A DNA stretch of 64,000 bases, taken from Pyxidicoccus sp. MSG2. GTDB taxonomy: Bacteria; Myxococcota; Myxococcia; Myxococcales; Myxococcaceae. Positions 39,766 to 48,141 of the stretch are shown here, piece by piece. The notes under the pieces are model-generated. The model saw only the letters and a list, made by a program, of their open reading frames with translations. It did no database searches and was not told the DNA's origin. A program made the position numbers and the translations under genes. How positions within the stretch are numbered: the stretch's first letter is position 1; the number at the start of each line of letters is the position of its first letter. Where the stretch lies: the NCBI RefSeq assembly GCF_026626705.1, contig NZ_JAPNKC010000001.1, positions 4,092,001-4,156,000 of the forward strand, in the 5' to 3' direction.

Positions 39766-39838
39766 TGCCCAGAGCCGGAATCGAACCAGCGACACGGGGA
39801 TTTTCAGTCCCCTGCTCTACCAACTGAGCTATCTGGGC
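39766..39838 (-). tRNA. tRNA-Phe (anticodon GAA)
   Basis: A 73-nt cloverleaf. The acceptor stem pairs GCCCAGA (39838 to 39832) with TCTGGGC (39773 to 39767). The D arm contains GCTCAGTTGGTAGAGC, the anticodon stem-loop GGGGACTGAAAATCCCC has GAA as anticodon, and the T arm carries GGTTCGATTCC. The discriminator base is A and CCA is not encoded. A TTGACG/CTATGA promoter lies upstream and a GCAA-loop terminator downstream, so it is transcribed alone. Confidence 0.96.
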
Positions 39839-39866
39839 GTGTGGGTCGCCGCGAGAAACAGCGCCC

Positions 39867-39895
39867 TCATAGCGAGCCCATCCCTCACCCGTCAA
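39867..39895 (-). promoter_or_regulatory. Predicted sigma-70 promoter of tRNA-Phe
   Basis: On the minus strand, TTGACG (39895-39890), a 17-bp spacer and CTATGA (39872-39867) match the housekeeping promoter layout. The transcript would begin about 22 nt before the mature tRNA 5' end. Confidence 0.55.
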
Positions 39896-39911
39896 CATCC
39901 ATTTTGACGGG
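39888..39911. repeat. 8-bp perfect inverted repeat overlapping the tRNA promoter -35
   Basis: CCCGTCAA at 39888-39895 pairs exactly with TTGACGGG at 39904-39911 across an 8-base loop. It lies 17 bp after the stop of the leftward sigma-factor gene and covers the -35 hexamer of the tRNA promoter. It could end the sigma-factor transcript (no T-run follows) or bind a regulator. Confidence 0.5.
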
Positions 39912-39927
39912 CCCGCTCGCTCTGCTC

Positions 39928-40737
39928 TCAGGCCGCCAGGGACATCGCCTCGCCGTCCCAGCGCGTGAGACTCGCCGTAAGCCTGCGGCGCAGCTTCGCC
40001 CGCAGCGCCTGCTCGATCTGCCGGATGCGCACCGCCGTCACCCCGAAGCGGCGGGCCAGCAGCTCCGCGCTCGCTCCCTCGTCCACCAGCATCCGCTCCT
40101 CCACCAGCGCCCGCTCCCGCGCGTCCAGCTCCGGCCAGGCCTCCTCCACGCTCTCCCGCAGCTTCACGGCCCACTCCGAGCGCTCCACCACCTGCTCCTG
40201 CGACTCCCACTCCGACTCCAGCCCCTCCAGCCGCGTCACCTCACTGTCCGGGGTCACCGGCGCATCCAGCGACACGTCCCGCCCCAGCGACTCCGCCGCC
40301 CGCGCCACGTCCTCCTCCCGCTTCCCCAGCGCCTCCGCCAGCCGCCTCGACACCTCCGGGTGACCCTCCCCCCACCGGGCCTCCAGCCGCGAGCGCTCGC
40401 GCCGCAGCTGGAACACCACCCACGGCGCACGCCCGCCCGCCATGCTCCAGTTGCGCCCCACGTACGCGCGGATCCGCGCCCGGATCCACTGGCTCGCATA
40501 CACCGCGAAGGGGATGCCCCGGTCCTCGAACCGCCCCGCCGCCTCCATCAACCCCACGTTCCCCTCCCCCACCAGCTCCTCCAGGGGCAGACCCGTCCAC
40601 CGGTACTTCCACGCCAACCGCTGCACCAGCTCCAGGTGCTGCCGCACCCGTGCCTCCACCACCTCGTCCGATGCCCTCGGCACCGACACCTCGAGCTCAG
40701 GGGACTCGCTGGACATGCTCTGGTTGACGGCTTCCAT
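39928..40737 (-). CDS. Sigma-70 family factor, RpoH/SigB-like
   Basis: A 269-aa sigma factor that directs RNA polymerase to specific promoters. Region 2 is clear (VQRLAWKYRWTGLPLEELVG, then EGNVGLMEAAGRFEDRGIPF and AVYASQWIRARIRAYV), with the -10-recognising tryptophan/arginine positions. A region 3-like helix follows, and region 4 carries the HTH (ELLARRFGVTAVRIRQIEQAL). Region 1.1 is missing, so it is an alternative factor; the layout recalls the RpoH-like SigB/SigC group of Myxococcus, but I cannot say which. Divergent from the NhaR-like regulator across 113 bp of unusually AT-rich DNA holding an 8-bp inverted repeat. Confidence 0.88.
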   Translation of the reverse strand: MEAVNQSMSSESPELEVSVPRASDEVVEARVRQHLELVQRLAWKYRWTGLPLEELVGEGNVGLMEAAGRFEDRGIPFAVYASQWIRARIRAYVGRNWSMAGGRAPWVVFQLRRERSRLEARWGEGHPEVSRRLAEALGKREEDVARAAESLGRDVSLDAPVTPDSEVTRLEGLESEWESQEQVVERSEWAVKLRESVEEAWPELDARERALVEERMLVDEGASAELLARRFGVTAVRIRQIEQALRAKLRRRLTASLTRWDGEAMSLAA

Positions 40738-40786
40738 GGACCTCCTCCGGTCTGCTCCCCGGGGGAATCCCCGCGGAACGCAGAGA

Positions 40787-40844
40787 AACCTAAGGGCAGG
40801 AGGTCCATAAGAAAATGAGGTAGTTTGAACGCAATACTTAGGTT
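40787..40844. promoter_or_regulatory. Inverted repeat between the divergent sigma-factor and LysR genes
   Basis: AACCTAAG (40787-40794) and CTTAGGTT (40837-40844) are exact reverse complements, 50 bp centre to centre. The spacing suits a LysR-family tetramer binding two sites. The right half lies 6 bp before the regulator's ATG and the left half 49 bp before the sigma gene's start, in the only clearly AT-rich stretch nearby. Confidence 0.5.
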
Positions 40845-40850
40845 ATCTCT

Positions 40851-41756
40851 ATGAATATGAGCTGGCTCAACTACCACCATCTCCTGTATTTCTGGACGGT
40901 TGCGCGGGCGGGCAGCATCGCCAAGGCGAGCGAGGAGCTGCATCTGGCGCAGCCCACCATCAGCAGCCAGCTCAAGCTGCTGGAGGAGTCGCTCGGCCAC
41001 AAGCTCTTCGAGCGACAGGGCCGCAAGCTCGTCCTCACCGACGTGGGCCGCACCGTCATGCGCTACGCGGACGAAATCTTCCGCCTGGGCAACGAGCTGA
41101 AGAACGTCGTCTCCGGCATGCCCGCCGGCCAGCAGCTCCGGCTCAACGTGGGCGTGCTCGACGTCATCCCCAAGCTCGTCGCCGAGCAGCTCCTCAAGCC
41201 CGCGCTCGAGGCCGGCCCGTCCCTGCGCATCATCTGCCGCGAAGGGCCCCTGCCCCAGCTCCTCGCCTCGCTCGCCCTGCATGAGCTGGACGTCGTGCTC
41301 GCGGACGCGCCCAGCTCCGAGCCCGTCAGCGTCCGCTCCTTCAACCACCTGCTCGGCAAGAGCGGCGTGTCCTTCTTCGCCGCCGGCAAGCTCGTGCAGC
41401 TCAAGAAGGACTTCCCCCGCTCGCTGGACGGCGCGCCCGTGCTGCTGCCCTCGGACGAGTCCTCCGTGCGCCGCTCGCTGGAGCTGTGGTTCGAGCGGCA
41501 GAACCTGCGGCCCGTCATCGCCGGGGACTTCGACGACAGCGCGCTCCTCCAGGCCTTCGGGCAGCGCGGGCACGGTGTCTTCGCCATGCCCACCGCCATC
41601 GAGGCCGAGGTGGAGCGCCAGTTCAACTGCTCCGTCATCGGCCGCACCGAAGAAATCGAGACCTGCTTCTACGCCATCACCGTCGAGCGCAAGCTGCGCC
41701 ACCCCGCCGTCGTCGCCATCGCCGAGGCCGCGCGCTCGCAGATGTTCGGCGGGTGA
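40851..41756 (+). CDS. nhaR: NhaR-like LysR-family transcriptional regulator
   Basis: A 301-aa LysR-type regulator. The N-terminal winged HTH reads LNYHHLLYFWTVARAGSIAK and SEELHLAQPTISSQLKLLEE, a pattern close to NhaR, the sodium-responsive activator of the Na+/H+ antiporter gene nhaA in enterics. The effector domain (residues about 95-300) has the type 2 periplasmic-binding-protein fold. No antiporter gene is in the window, so the target is unknown; autoregulation from the upstream inverted repeat is likely. ATG 40851 starts almost directly after the AT-rich intergenic region with no clear Shine-Dalgarno sequence. Confidence 0.82.
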   Translation: MNMSWLNYHHLLYFWTVARAGSIAKASEELHLAQPTISSQLKLLEESLGHKLFERQGRKLVLTDVGRTVMRYADEIFRLGNELKNVVSGMPAGQQLRLNVGVLDVIPKLVAEQLLKPALEAGPSLRIICREGPLPQLLASLALHELDVVLADAPSSEPVSVRSFNHLLGKSGVSFFAAGKLVQLKKDFPRSLDGAPVLLPSDESSVRRSLELWFERQNLRPVIAGDFDDSALLQAFGQRGHGVFAMPTAIEAEVERQFNCSVIGRTEEIETCFYAITVERKLRHPAVVAIAEAARSQMFGG

Positions 41757-41774
41757 GCCCCGCCCCCGAGCCCG

Positions 41775-43373
41775 TCAGCTCGCGCCCCGCGCGCGGTACA
41801 CCTCCGCGCCCGCCACCACCGTGGCCACCACCTGCGCGTCCACCAGCGCCCGCGCCGGGCCCTCCAGCGGGTCGGCCGACAGCGCCACGAAGTCCGCGTC
41901 CAGGCCGGGCACCAGCCGCCCGCGCCGCGACTCCTCGAACGACGCCCACGCCGGACCCACCGTGAAGCCCTCCAGCGCCTCGGGCGCCGTCAGCCGCTCC
42001 TCCGGCCTCCACCCGCCCTCCGGCCGGCCCGCCGCGTCCTGCCGCGTGACGGCCGCGTACAGCCCCGCCAGCACGTCCGGGTTCTCAATGGGGAAGTCGC
42101 TGCCCAGCGCCAGGTGCGCCCCCGCGTCCCGCAGGCTGCGCCACGCATAGGCGCCCTTCAGCCGCTCCGCGCCCAGCCGCGCCTGGGCCCACGTCATGTC
42201 GCTGGTGCAATGCGTGGGCTGCACGCTCGCCACCAGCCCCGCCGCGCCCAGCCGCTGGATGTCCTCGAGCGTCAGAATCTGCGCGTGCTCCACCCGGTGC
42301 CGCAGCGCCTGCGTGCCCGTCTCCGCCGACGCGCGCAGCAGCACGTCCACGACCAACGTATTGGCACGGTCTCCAATGGCGTGGATGCACACCTGGAAGC
42401 CCCTCGCCATGAAGGCCCTCGCGCGCGCCTCCAGCTCCTCGGGCGGCATCAGCAGCAGGCCGCGCTGCCCGGCCTCGTCGCAGTAGTCCTCGTGCAGCGC
42501 CGCGCCCCGGCTGCCCAGCGCGCCGTCCGCCAGGAACTTCACCGAGCGCATCGCCAGCATCCGCCCCTGCCACGGGCCCTGCTCCAGGTACACGTGCCGC
42601 TCGTCACCCTGTCCCGCCGCCATCGCGTACACGCGCAGGGGCAGCTTCCCGGCCGCGTCCCACTCCTGGAGCAGGCGGAAGGCGTCCAGGTCCATGCCCG
42701 CATCGTGCACGCCCGTCAGGCCCACCTGCGCGCAGCGCTCCAGCGCCGCCCCCAGCCGCGTCTCCAATTGCACCCGCGTGGGCGGCGGAATCACCGCGGC
42801 CACCACGTCCATCGCGTTGTCCACCAGCACGCCCGTGGGCTCGCCGCGCGCGTCCTTCAGGATGCGGCCTCCGGCGGGGTCCGGCGTGTCTCGCGTGATG
42901 CCCGCGCGCCGCAGCGCTTCACCATTCACCCACGCCGCGTGGTGGTCCACCCGCGTGAGGAACACCGGCGTCGTGGGGAAGCACGCGTCCAGTTCCGCCC
43001 GCCCGGGGAACGCGCCACCGGGCCACTCGTTCTGGTCCCACCCCTTCCCCAGCAGCCAGTCACCCTGGAAGCTGGAGGCCGGAGCCTGAGACAACCGGCG
43101 CACCACCTCGTCCACCGAGGGCGCCTTCTCCAGGCGCGCCGTCGTCAGACTGCGCCCCAGCCCGTGGATGTGCGCGTGCGCGTCCACCAGGCCCGGCACC
43201 ACCGTGGCCGGCCCCAGGTCCACCTCGCGCGCGCCAGGCCCCGCCGCGGCCTGCACCTCCGCGCGCGTGCCCACCGCCAGGAGTTTCCCGTCGCGCACCG
43301 CCAGCGCGCGCGCCAGCGGCCGCTCCGCGTCCAACGTCCAGACCCGCTCCGCCAGGTAGACCGTGGTCTCCAC
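41775..43373 (-). CDS. Amidohydrolase family protein (YtcJ-like)
   Basis: A 532-aa metal-dependent hydrolase of the YtcJ/imidazolonepropionase-like group. The metal-binding HxH motif is in VDAHAHIHGLG at about 60-70. Later signature positions include IHAIGDRANTLV near 325, VEHAQIL near 355 and the terminal SDFPIENPDVLAGL near 435. The substrate is not clear for this family, and long N-acyl or exo-enzymes are possible. The start is GTG 43373, which has GGAGGGAGC 6 bases upstream; this decides it over an in-frame GTG at 43403. The gene is convergent with nhaR, 18 bp apart. Confidence 0.86.
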   Translation of the reverse strand: METTVYLAERVWTLDAERPLARALAVRDGKLLAVGTRAEVQAAAGPGAREVDLGPATVVPGLVDAHAHIHGLGRSLTTARLEKAPSVDEVVRRLSQAPASSFQGDWLLGKGWDQNEWPGGAFPGRAELDACFPTTPVFLTRVDHHAAWVNGEALRRAGITRDTPDPAGGRILKDARGEPTGVLVDNAMDVVAAVIPPPTRVQLETRLGAALERCAQVGLTGVHDAGMDLDAFRLLQEWDAAGKLPLRVYAMAAGQGDERHVYLEQGPWQGRMLAMRSVKFLADGALGSRGAALHEDYCDEAGQRGLLLMPPEELEARARAFMARGFQVCIHAIGDRANTLVVDVLLRASAETGTQALRHRVEHAQILTLEDIQRLGAAGLVASVQPTHCTSDMTWAQARLGAERLKGAYAWRSLRDAGAHLALGSDFPIENPDVLAGLYAAVTRQDAAGRPEGGWRPEERLTAPEALEGFTVGPAWASFEESRRGRLVPGLDADFVALSADPLEGPARALVDAQVVATVVAGAEVYRARGAS

Positions 43374-43484
43374 CGTGCTCCCTCCGGTTGTCCTTCGGCG
43401 CACCCGTGCCCGGGCGCCGAGCGCGAACCGTGCCCGAGCCGGGCGGTGGTGTCACGAGCGCGGTTGGAGACGCGAGCCGGAGCG

Positions 43485-43697
43485 CTACTCCGTCTCCGAC
43501 GGGCCGCCGCTGCCGCCGTCCACGTCGGGCAGGGGCCCGACGGGCCCGGCCGGTTCGGCCGGCACGTTCTGGATGGGCTCGCGCACCTCGGTCGGGCCCT
43601 GGATGGGCTCCTGGTTCTCCGCCCCGGGTGGCTGCGTCGTCTTGCAGGCAAGCGGGATGGCGGCCAGGCACAGTGCAATGAAAACGACGCGACGCAT
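43485..43697 (-). CDS. Small lipoprotein
   Basis: A 70-aa protein: signal peptide MRRVVFIALCLAAIPLAC, a probable lipobox whose -3 residue is Pro and hence imperfect, then an acidic Pro/Glu/Gly-rich tail (GPTEVREPIQNVPAEPAGPV). GGAGG lies 3-4 bases before ATG 43697, a strong ribosome binding site. It lies between the amidohydrolase and glycosyltransferase genes and is transcribed leftwards. Small acidic lipoproteins like this are often envelope components without a defined role. Confidence 0.65.
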   Translation of the reverse strand: MRRVVFIALCLAAIPLACKTTQPPGAENQEPIQGPTEVREPIQNVPAEPAGPVGPLPDVDGGSGGPSETE

Positions 43698-43917
43698 GGA
43701 GCCTCCAATATCAGGTGGAGGGCCGAACCCTGGGAAGCACGCCCTCCAGCCACAATCTGCGGCGTGGGCCCAACGTCCACCAGCGGATGCGCGTCCCGCC
43801 AGCCAGGCCCTCGCTCCGCGCGTCCGGCACCGACCCACCACCGGAAGAGTCCGGAAGCGCTTTCGCACCATGCGCACCGTTTCCTCGGAACGCACTTCCT
43901 CCCGGGGAGCAGGGTCC

Positions 43918-45228
43918 ATGCTGGACGTCGTGGATGTCGGCAAACGCTCACTCGCGAACTACCGCGGCGTCGCTCCCGACTGGCAGCTCGATGAGGTGCA
44001 GCACCTCGCGGAGCGCCTGCGCGGCGCGCGCTGCATGCACCTCAACGCCACCTCCTACGGCGGCGGCGTCTCCGAAATCCTGCGCTCGCTGGTGCCCCTC
44101 TACAACGACCTGGGCATCACCACCGACTGGAAGCTCATCCACGGCGACGAGGCCTTCTTCCAGGTCACCAAGCGCATCCACAACGGACTCCAGGGCGCCC
44201 CCGGCGAGCTCACCGAGAAGGACAAGGCCATCTACCTGGCCAACGCGCAGCTCAACGCCAGCCGCCTCATCAGCGACTCCGAGGACTACGACTTCATCTT
44301 CGTCCACGACCCGCAGCCCGCCGTGCTCGCCGCCATGTCCTCCCTGCGCGATTCGCGGTGGATATGGCGCTGCCACATCGACACGTCCCATCCCAACCCC
44401 AGCTACTGGGACTTCCTCTCGCCGTACCTGCGCGCGTACGACGCCGCCGTCTTCACCCTCGACGACTTCATCCCCCCGGGGCTGCCCATCCAGGACGTGC
44501 ACGTCTACGCGCCCTGCATCGACCCGCTCAGCCCCAAGAATCACCCGCTGCCGGAGGCGCTCGCCAAGGACGTGCTGGAGTGGATTGGCATCCGCACCCA
44601 CCGGCCCCTCGTCACCCAGGTCGGCCGCTTCGACCGGTGGAAGGACCCGCTCGGCGTCGTGCGGGCGTACCAGCGCGTGCGCCCCCATGTGCCGGACCTG
44701 CAGCTCGCGCTCGTCGGCTCGCTCGCCCTGGACGACCCCGAGGGCTGGGACGTCTACGAGGAGGTCCGCGCCGTCACCGCGGGCGACAGCCTCATCCACG
44801 TCCTCACCAACCTCGTCGGCGTGGGCAACGTCGAGGTCAACGCGCTCCAGTCGTTCTCCAACGTCGTCATCCAGAAGTCGATACGCGAGGGCTTCGGCCT
44901 CGTCGTCTCCGAGGCCACGTGGAAGGGCACTCCCGTCATCGGAGGGCGCGTGGGCGGCATCCCCCTCCAGCTCCCCGAGGGAGTCGGCGGCGTCCTCGTG
45001 GACACGATTGAAGAGTGCGCCGAGCAGCTCCTGCGCCTGCTGCGCCAGCCGGAGGAGGCACGGCTGCTCGGTGGTCGCGGGCGCGAGCACGTCCGCGAGA
45101 ACTTCCTCATGCCCCGGCTCCTGAGGGACCACCTGTTGCTGCTCGACCACCTGGCCACGGTGCGGCCCCTGCCCGCGCGCGAAATCATTCCCGCCGCCTT
45201 CGCCCCTGCGGCCCTGCAGGGGGTGTGA
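43918..45228 (+). CDS. GT4 glycosyltransferase, TreT-like (trehalose synthase/phosphorylase group)
   Basis: A 436-aa retaining glycosyltransferase of family GT4. The N-terminal half has the signature of the TreT/trehalose phosphorylase branch (NATSYGGGVSEILRSLVPL, then WKLIHGDEAFFQVTKRIHN and LQG). The C-terminal half has QVGRFDRWKDPLGVVRAY and the donor-site EGFGLVVSEATWKGTPVIGG. TreT enzymes make trehalose from glucose and NDP-glucose; trehalose is a stress and spore solute in myxobacteria, so a role in that pathway fits but is not proven. ATG 43918 has GGGGAGCAGGG upstream; an upstream in-frame ATG at 43870 is possible. The next gene, nfeD-like, begins 1 bp after its stop. Confidence 0.85.
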   Translation: MLDVVDVGKRSLANYRGVAPDWQLDEVQHLAERLRGARCMHLNATSYGGGVSEILRSLVPLYNDLGITTDWKLIHGDEAFFQVTKRIHNGLQGAPGELTEKDKAIYLANAQLNASRLISDSEDYDFIFVHDPQPAVLAAMSSLRDSRWIWRCHIDTSHPNPSYWDFLSPYLRAYDAAVFTLDDFIPPGLPIQDVHVYAPCIDPLSPKNHPLPEALAKDVLEWIGIRTHRPLVTQVGRFDRWKDPLGVVRAYQRVRPHVPDLQLALVGSLALDDPEGWDVYEEVRAVTAGDSLIHVLTNLVGVGNVEVNALQSFSNVVIQKSIREGFGLVVSEATWKGTPVIGGRVGGIPLQLPEGVGGVLVDTIEECAEQLLRLLRQPEEARLLGGRGREHVRENFLMPRLLRDHLLLLDHLATVRPLPAREIIPAAFAPAALQGV

Positions 45229-45229
45229 C

Positions 45230-46597
45230 ATGCGGACGCGCTCTCAACACAGACTCCACGGGGCGGCGCTGCTGGGCGCCCTCGCCCTGGCCCTGCTCGC
45301 GGCGGCGCCCCCTTCCGAGACGCCGGTGGCATCCGCGGGCGCGCGGCCCACCGTGGCCCGCTGCGAGCTGGATGGCGTGGTGGATGCGGGCTCCGGCGGC
45401 TACCTGAAGGACTGCGTGGCGCGCGCGGAGGCGGAAGGGCACGGCGCGCTGCTGGTGCGGCTGGACACGCCGGGCGGCTCGCTGGAGTCCACGCGCGTCA
45501 TCGTCCGGGCCTTCCTCGCCTCGCGCGTGCCGGTGCTCGTCTGGGTGGGGCCCTCCGGCGCGCATGCCGGCAGCGCGGGCGTGTTCATCACCCTCGCGTC
45601 CAACCTCGCGGCCATGGCCCCGGGCACCAACATCGGCGCGGCGCACCCCGTCGTCGGAATCGAGGGGCAGGACCCGGAGGCGGCGGGCGGCAAGCAGATG
45701 GCGCGCAAGGTGGAGAACGACGCCGTGGCCTTCGCGGAGGGCATTGCCCGGCAGCGCGGGCGCAACGTGGCGTGGGCCGCGTCCTCCGTGCGCGACAGCG
45801 CCAGCGTTCCCGCGGAGAAGGCCCGCGAGCTGCGCGTGGTGGAGCACGTGGCCCCCACCGAGGCGGAGTTCCTCACGTGGGCCGACGGGCGGAGCGTGGA
45901 GGTGGCGGGCGGTGACAGCGTGCGGCTGGCCACCGCGAAGGCGTCCGTCGTCACCCTGACGCCGAGCCTCTCGCAGCGCACCGTGCATGCGCTCGCGCAC
46001 CCGTCCGTCGTCTACCTGCTGTTCCTCGTGGCGGCGCTGGGGCTGGTGGTGGAGATGTCGCATCCGGGCGCCATCGCGCCGGGCCTCATCGGCGGAGTGG
46101 CGCTGGTGCTCGCGCTGGTGGCGTCCTCCGCGCTGCCGGTGCGCACCGGGGCACTGGTGCTGCTGCTGGTGGGCGCGGCCCTCATCGTCGCGGAGCTGTT
46201 CGTCACCAGCGGCCTGCTGGGCGCGACGGGCGTGGTGCTGCTGGCGCTGGGCGGCCTGTTCCTCGTGGACCGCTTCGACCCGGGCTGGTTCGTGGACCGC
46301 TCCTTCCACCTGGGATGGGAGTGGGTGGTGCCCACCACCGTGGTGCTCGCGGGGGCCGCCGCCTACGTGGCGTACCGGAGCGCGCAGACGCGCCGGCTGC
46401 CGCAGCAGGGCGGCGACGCGGGCCTCGTGGGCGAGCACGGCACCGCGCTGGCCTCCGTCAACCCCGAGCAGGGCGAGGTGTTCGTCCACGGCGAGCGCTG
46501 GCGCGCCACGTCCCCCGCCCCCATCCGCCCCGGCGCGCCCGTGGTGGTGCGGCGCGTGGAGGGGCTCATGCTGTTCGTCGACGAGGTGAAGACATGA
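45230..46597 (+). CDS. NfeD family membrane serine protease
   Basis: A 455-aa NfeD/ClpP-class membrane protease that pairs with slipins. Signal peptide first; then the Ser-Lys protease domain: [15 protein letters not shown] near residue 80, the nucleophile in [11 protein letters not shown] near 112, and the lysine in [17 protein letters not shown] near 160. Four or five membrane helices follow (residues about 260-385) and a C-terminal OB-like NfeD domain ([20 protein letters not shown]). It sits 1 bp after the GT4 gene and overlaps the slipin gene by 4 nt, the standard nfeD-slipin pair. PH1510, the archaeal homologue, cleaves the slipin partner. Confidence 0.9.
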   Translation: MRTRSQHRLHGAALLGALALALLAAAPPSETPVASAGARPTVARCELDGVVDAGSGGYLKDCVARAEAEGHGALLVRLDTPGGSLESTRVIVRAFLASRVPVLVWVGPSGAHAGSAGVFITLASNLAAMAPGTNIGAAHPVVGIEGQDPEAAGGKQMARKVENDAVAFAEGIARQRGRNVAWAASSVRDSASVPAEKARELRVVEHVAPTEAEFLTWADGRSVEVAGGDSVRLATAKASVVTLTPSLSQRTVHALAHPSVVYLLFLVAALGLVVEMSHPGAIAPGLIGGVALVLALVASSALPVRTGALVLLLVGAALIVAELFVTSGLLGATGVVLLALGGLFLVDRFDPGWFVDRSFHLGWEWVVPTTVVLAGAAAYVAYRSAQTRRLPQQGGDAGLVGEHGTALASVNPEQGEVFVHGERWRATSPAPIRPGAPVVVRRVEGLMLFVDEVKT

Positions 46598-47433
46598 TCA
46601 ACATCACCGGGCTCATCGGAACGCTCATCCCCGTCGCCATCGTCCTGCTGCTGTTCCTCTCCGGGGTGCGCATCGTCAACGAGTACCAGAACGGCGTGGT
46701 GTTCCGGCTCGGGCGCTTCGTGGGGCTCAAGCGCGCCGGCTTCCGCTGGCTCATCCCCTTCGTGGAGCGCATGGTCATCATCGACCTGCGCACGGTGGCG
46801 CGCGACGTGCCCCCGCAGGACGTCATCACCCGCGACAACGTCAGCGTGAAGGTCAGCGCCGTCGTCTACTTCCGCGTCATCCACGCCGACAAGGCCGTGC
46901 TCCAGGTGGAGGACTTCCTCTACGCCACCAGCCAGCTCGCCCAGACGACGCTGCGCGCGATTCTGGGCCAGGTGGAGCTGGACCAGCTCCTCAGCGAGAG
47001 GGACCGCGTCAACCGCGACATCCAGCGCGTGCTCGACGCGCACACAGACCCGTGGGGCATCAAGGTCTCCAACGTGGAGGTGAAGCACATCGACCTGCCG
47101 GTGGAGATGCAGCGGGCCATTGCACGACAGGCCGAGGCCGAGCGCGAGCGCCGCGCGAAAATCATCGCCGCCGAGGGCGAGCACCAGGCCGCCGAGAAGC
47201 TCGCCATGGCCGCCGACGTCATCAGCCGCAACCCGGCCACGCTCCAGCTGCGCTACCTCCAGACGCTGGTGGAAATCACCACCGGCGGCAACCACACCAT
47301 CCTCCCCATCCCCCTGGACCTGCTGCACATGGTGGGCCTGCACCGGCCCGTAACGGGCATGGCCGGGCGTCCGGGTGACGGCCAGGGCGCCGAGGAGGAG
47401 GAAGGGCCTTCACTCGGGGGAATGTCCTCCTGA
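46594..47433 (+). CDS. Slipin (SPFH/stomatin-like) membrane protein
   Basis: A 279-aa stomatin homologue. One N-terminal membrane helix ([20 protein letters not shown]) is followed by the SPFH domain ([20 protein letters not shown] and [20 protein letters not shown]) and then a helical region rich in Glu/Lys/Arg/Ala ([20 protein letters not shown]) that drives oligomerisation. Slipins form ring-like assemblies on the membrane and are cleaved by NfeD partners. It starts within the nfeD stop (ATGA). The tail ends with a short acidic stretch. It ends 17 bp from a leftward DUF2721 gene. Confidence 0.92.
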   Translation: MINITGLIGTLIPVAIVLLLFLSGVRIVNEYQNGVVFRLGRFVGLKRAGFRWLIPFVERMVIIDLRTVARDVPPQDVITRDNVSVKVSAVVYFRVIHADKAVLQVEDFLYATSQLAQTTLRAILGQVELDQLLSERDRVNRDIQRVLDAHTDPWGIKVSNVEVKHIDLPVEMQRAIARQAEAERERRAKIIAAEGEHQAAEKLAMAADVISRNPATLQLRYLQTLVEITTGGNHTILPIPLDLLHMVGLHRPVTGMAGRPGDGQGAEEEEGPSLGGMSS

Positions 47434-47449
47434 GCCCGGGCGCGGCGCT

Positions 47450-47935
47450 TCAGTCGGACGGGGGCGGCTCCGACTCCTTGAACAGCTCCCGCCGCTCCAG
47501 CGCAATCGCCCGCCGGCCCAGCCGCACCGACGCGAGCGCGAGCAGCGCCATGCCCCCGAGCAGCACCACGCCCACCGAGAAGGACACCATCGGCAGCATC
47601 TCCGGAACCTCGGTGTGACGCTTGGCGAGGTACAGCATCGACGTCACCACGAAGGACAGCAGCGCCCAATAGGTGATGCGAATGGCCCGCGAGAGGATGG
47701 CGTGGCGCCGGTCCAGGATGGCCACCTGCTCTCGCAACATGGCGCGCCTCGGGTCCCCTTCTGGCAGCAGCCGCCAATCGCGCACCATCTCCCGGACGAG
47801 CGAGGACATCCGCGCAATCTGGTTGTCCAGCCCCGACACCAGGGTGCCGCAGGCCGACACCATCACCGCCGGCGTCACCGCCATGCCGATGAGCCGGATG
47901 GACGAGAAGTCCAGGCCTTCCGAGCCGCCAGTCAT
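47450..47935 (-). CDS. DUF2721 family membrane protein
   Basis: A 161-aa protein of the DUF2721 family. The N-terminal part has a hydrophobic segment (IGMAVTPAVMVSACGTLVSG) and the Asn/Arg-rich stretch DNQIARMSSLVREMVRDW; two more helices form the C-terminal half (TYWALLSFVVTSMLYLA and MVSFSVGVVLLGGMALLALA). Start at 47935 is supported by GGGGAGGGC directly upstream; the long open frame to 48124 would add a Gly/Arg-rich stretch with no pattern. Its upstream region (47936-48141), shared with the MerR gene, holds five copies of an ACTGTC/GACAGT hexamer. Confidence 0.75.
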   Translation of the reverse strand: MTGGSEGLDFSSIRLIGMAVTPAVMVSACGTLVSGLDNQIARMSSLVREMVRDWRLLPEGDPRRAMLREQVAILDRRHAILSRAIRITYWALLSFVVTSMLYLAKRHTEVPEMLPMVSFSVGVVLLGGMALLALASVRLGRRAIALERRELFKESEPPPSD

Positions 47936-48001
47936 GCCCTCCCCTGTTCCACCCCTCCCCCCGGCGGCGCAACCCCGCCCGCCGCCGGCTCGCGGCTTCT
48001 C

Positions 48002-48030
48002 GACAGTAGGAGGGGCCCCATCCCGACAGT
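48002..48030 (-). promoter_or_regulatory. Two TACTGTCG motifs upstream of the DUF2721 gene
   Basis: GACAGT at 48002-48007 and at 48025-48030 are direct repeats 23 bp apart. On the minus strand both read CCTACTGTCG. They are 67-95 bp upstream of the DUF2721 start and match the hexamers around the MerR promoter, so the same regulator might act on both genes. Confidence 0.4.
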
Positions 48031-48093
48031 AGGACTGGCGAGGCCCGGGACGGAAAGAGCTGGAAGACCACCTGCCAGCACGACCGACAAATA

Positions 48094-48135
48094 GACAGTG
48101 ATAACTTGACACCAAAACTGTCACCTCTTACTGTC
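48094..48135 (+). promoter_or_regulatory. Predicted promoter and operator of the MerR-VIT/VWA operon
   Basis: TTGACA (48106-48111), a 17-bp spacer and TACTGT (48129-48134) form a good sigma-70 promoter, and the likely start of transcription at about 48141 falls on or next to the GTG at 48142, so the mRNA may be leaderless. GACAGT (48094-48099) pairs exactly with ACTGTC (48117-48122), and a further ACTGTC (48130-48135) covers the -10. This arrangement suits autoregulation by the MerR protein. Confidence 0.6.
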
Positions 48136-48141
48136 CAGGTT

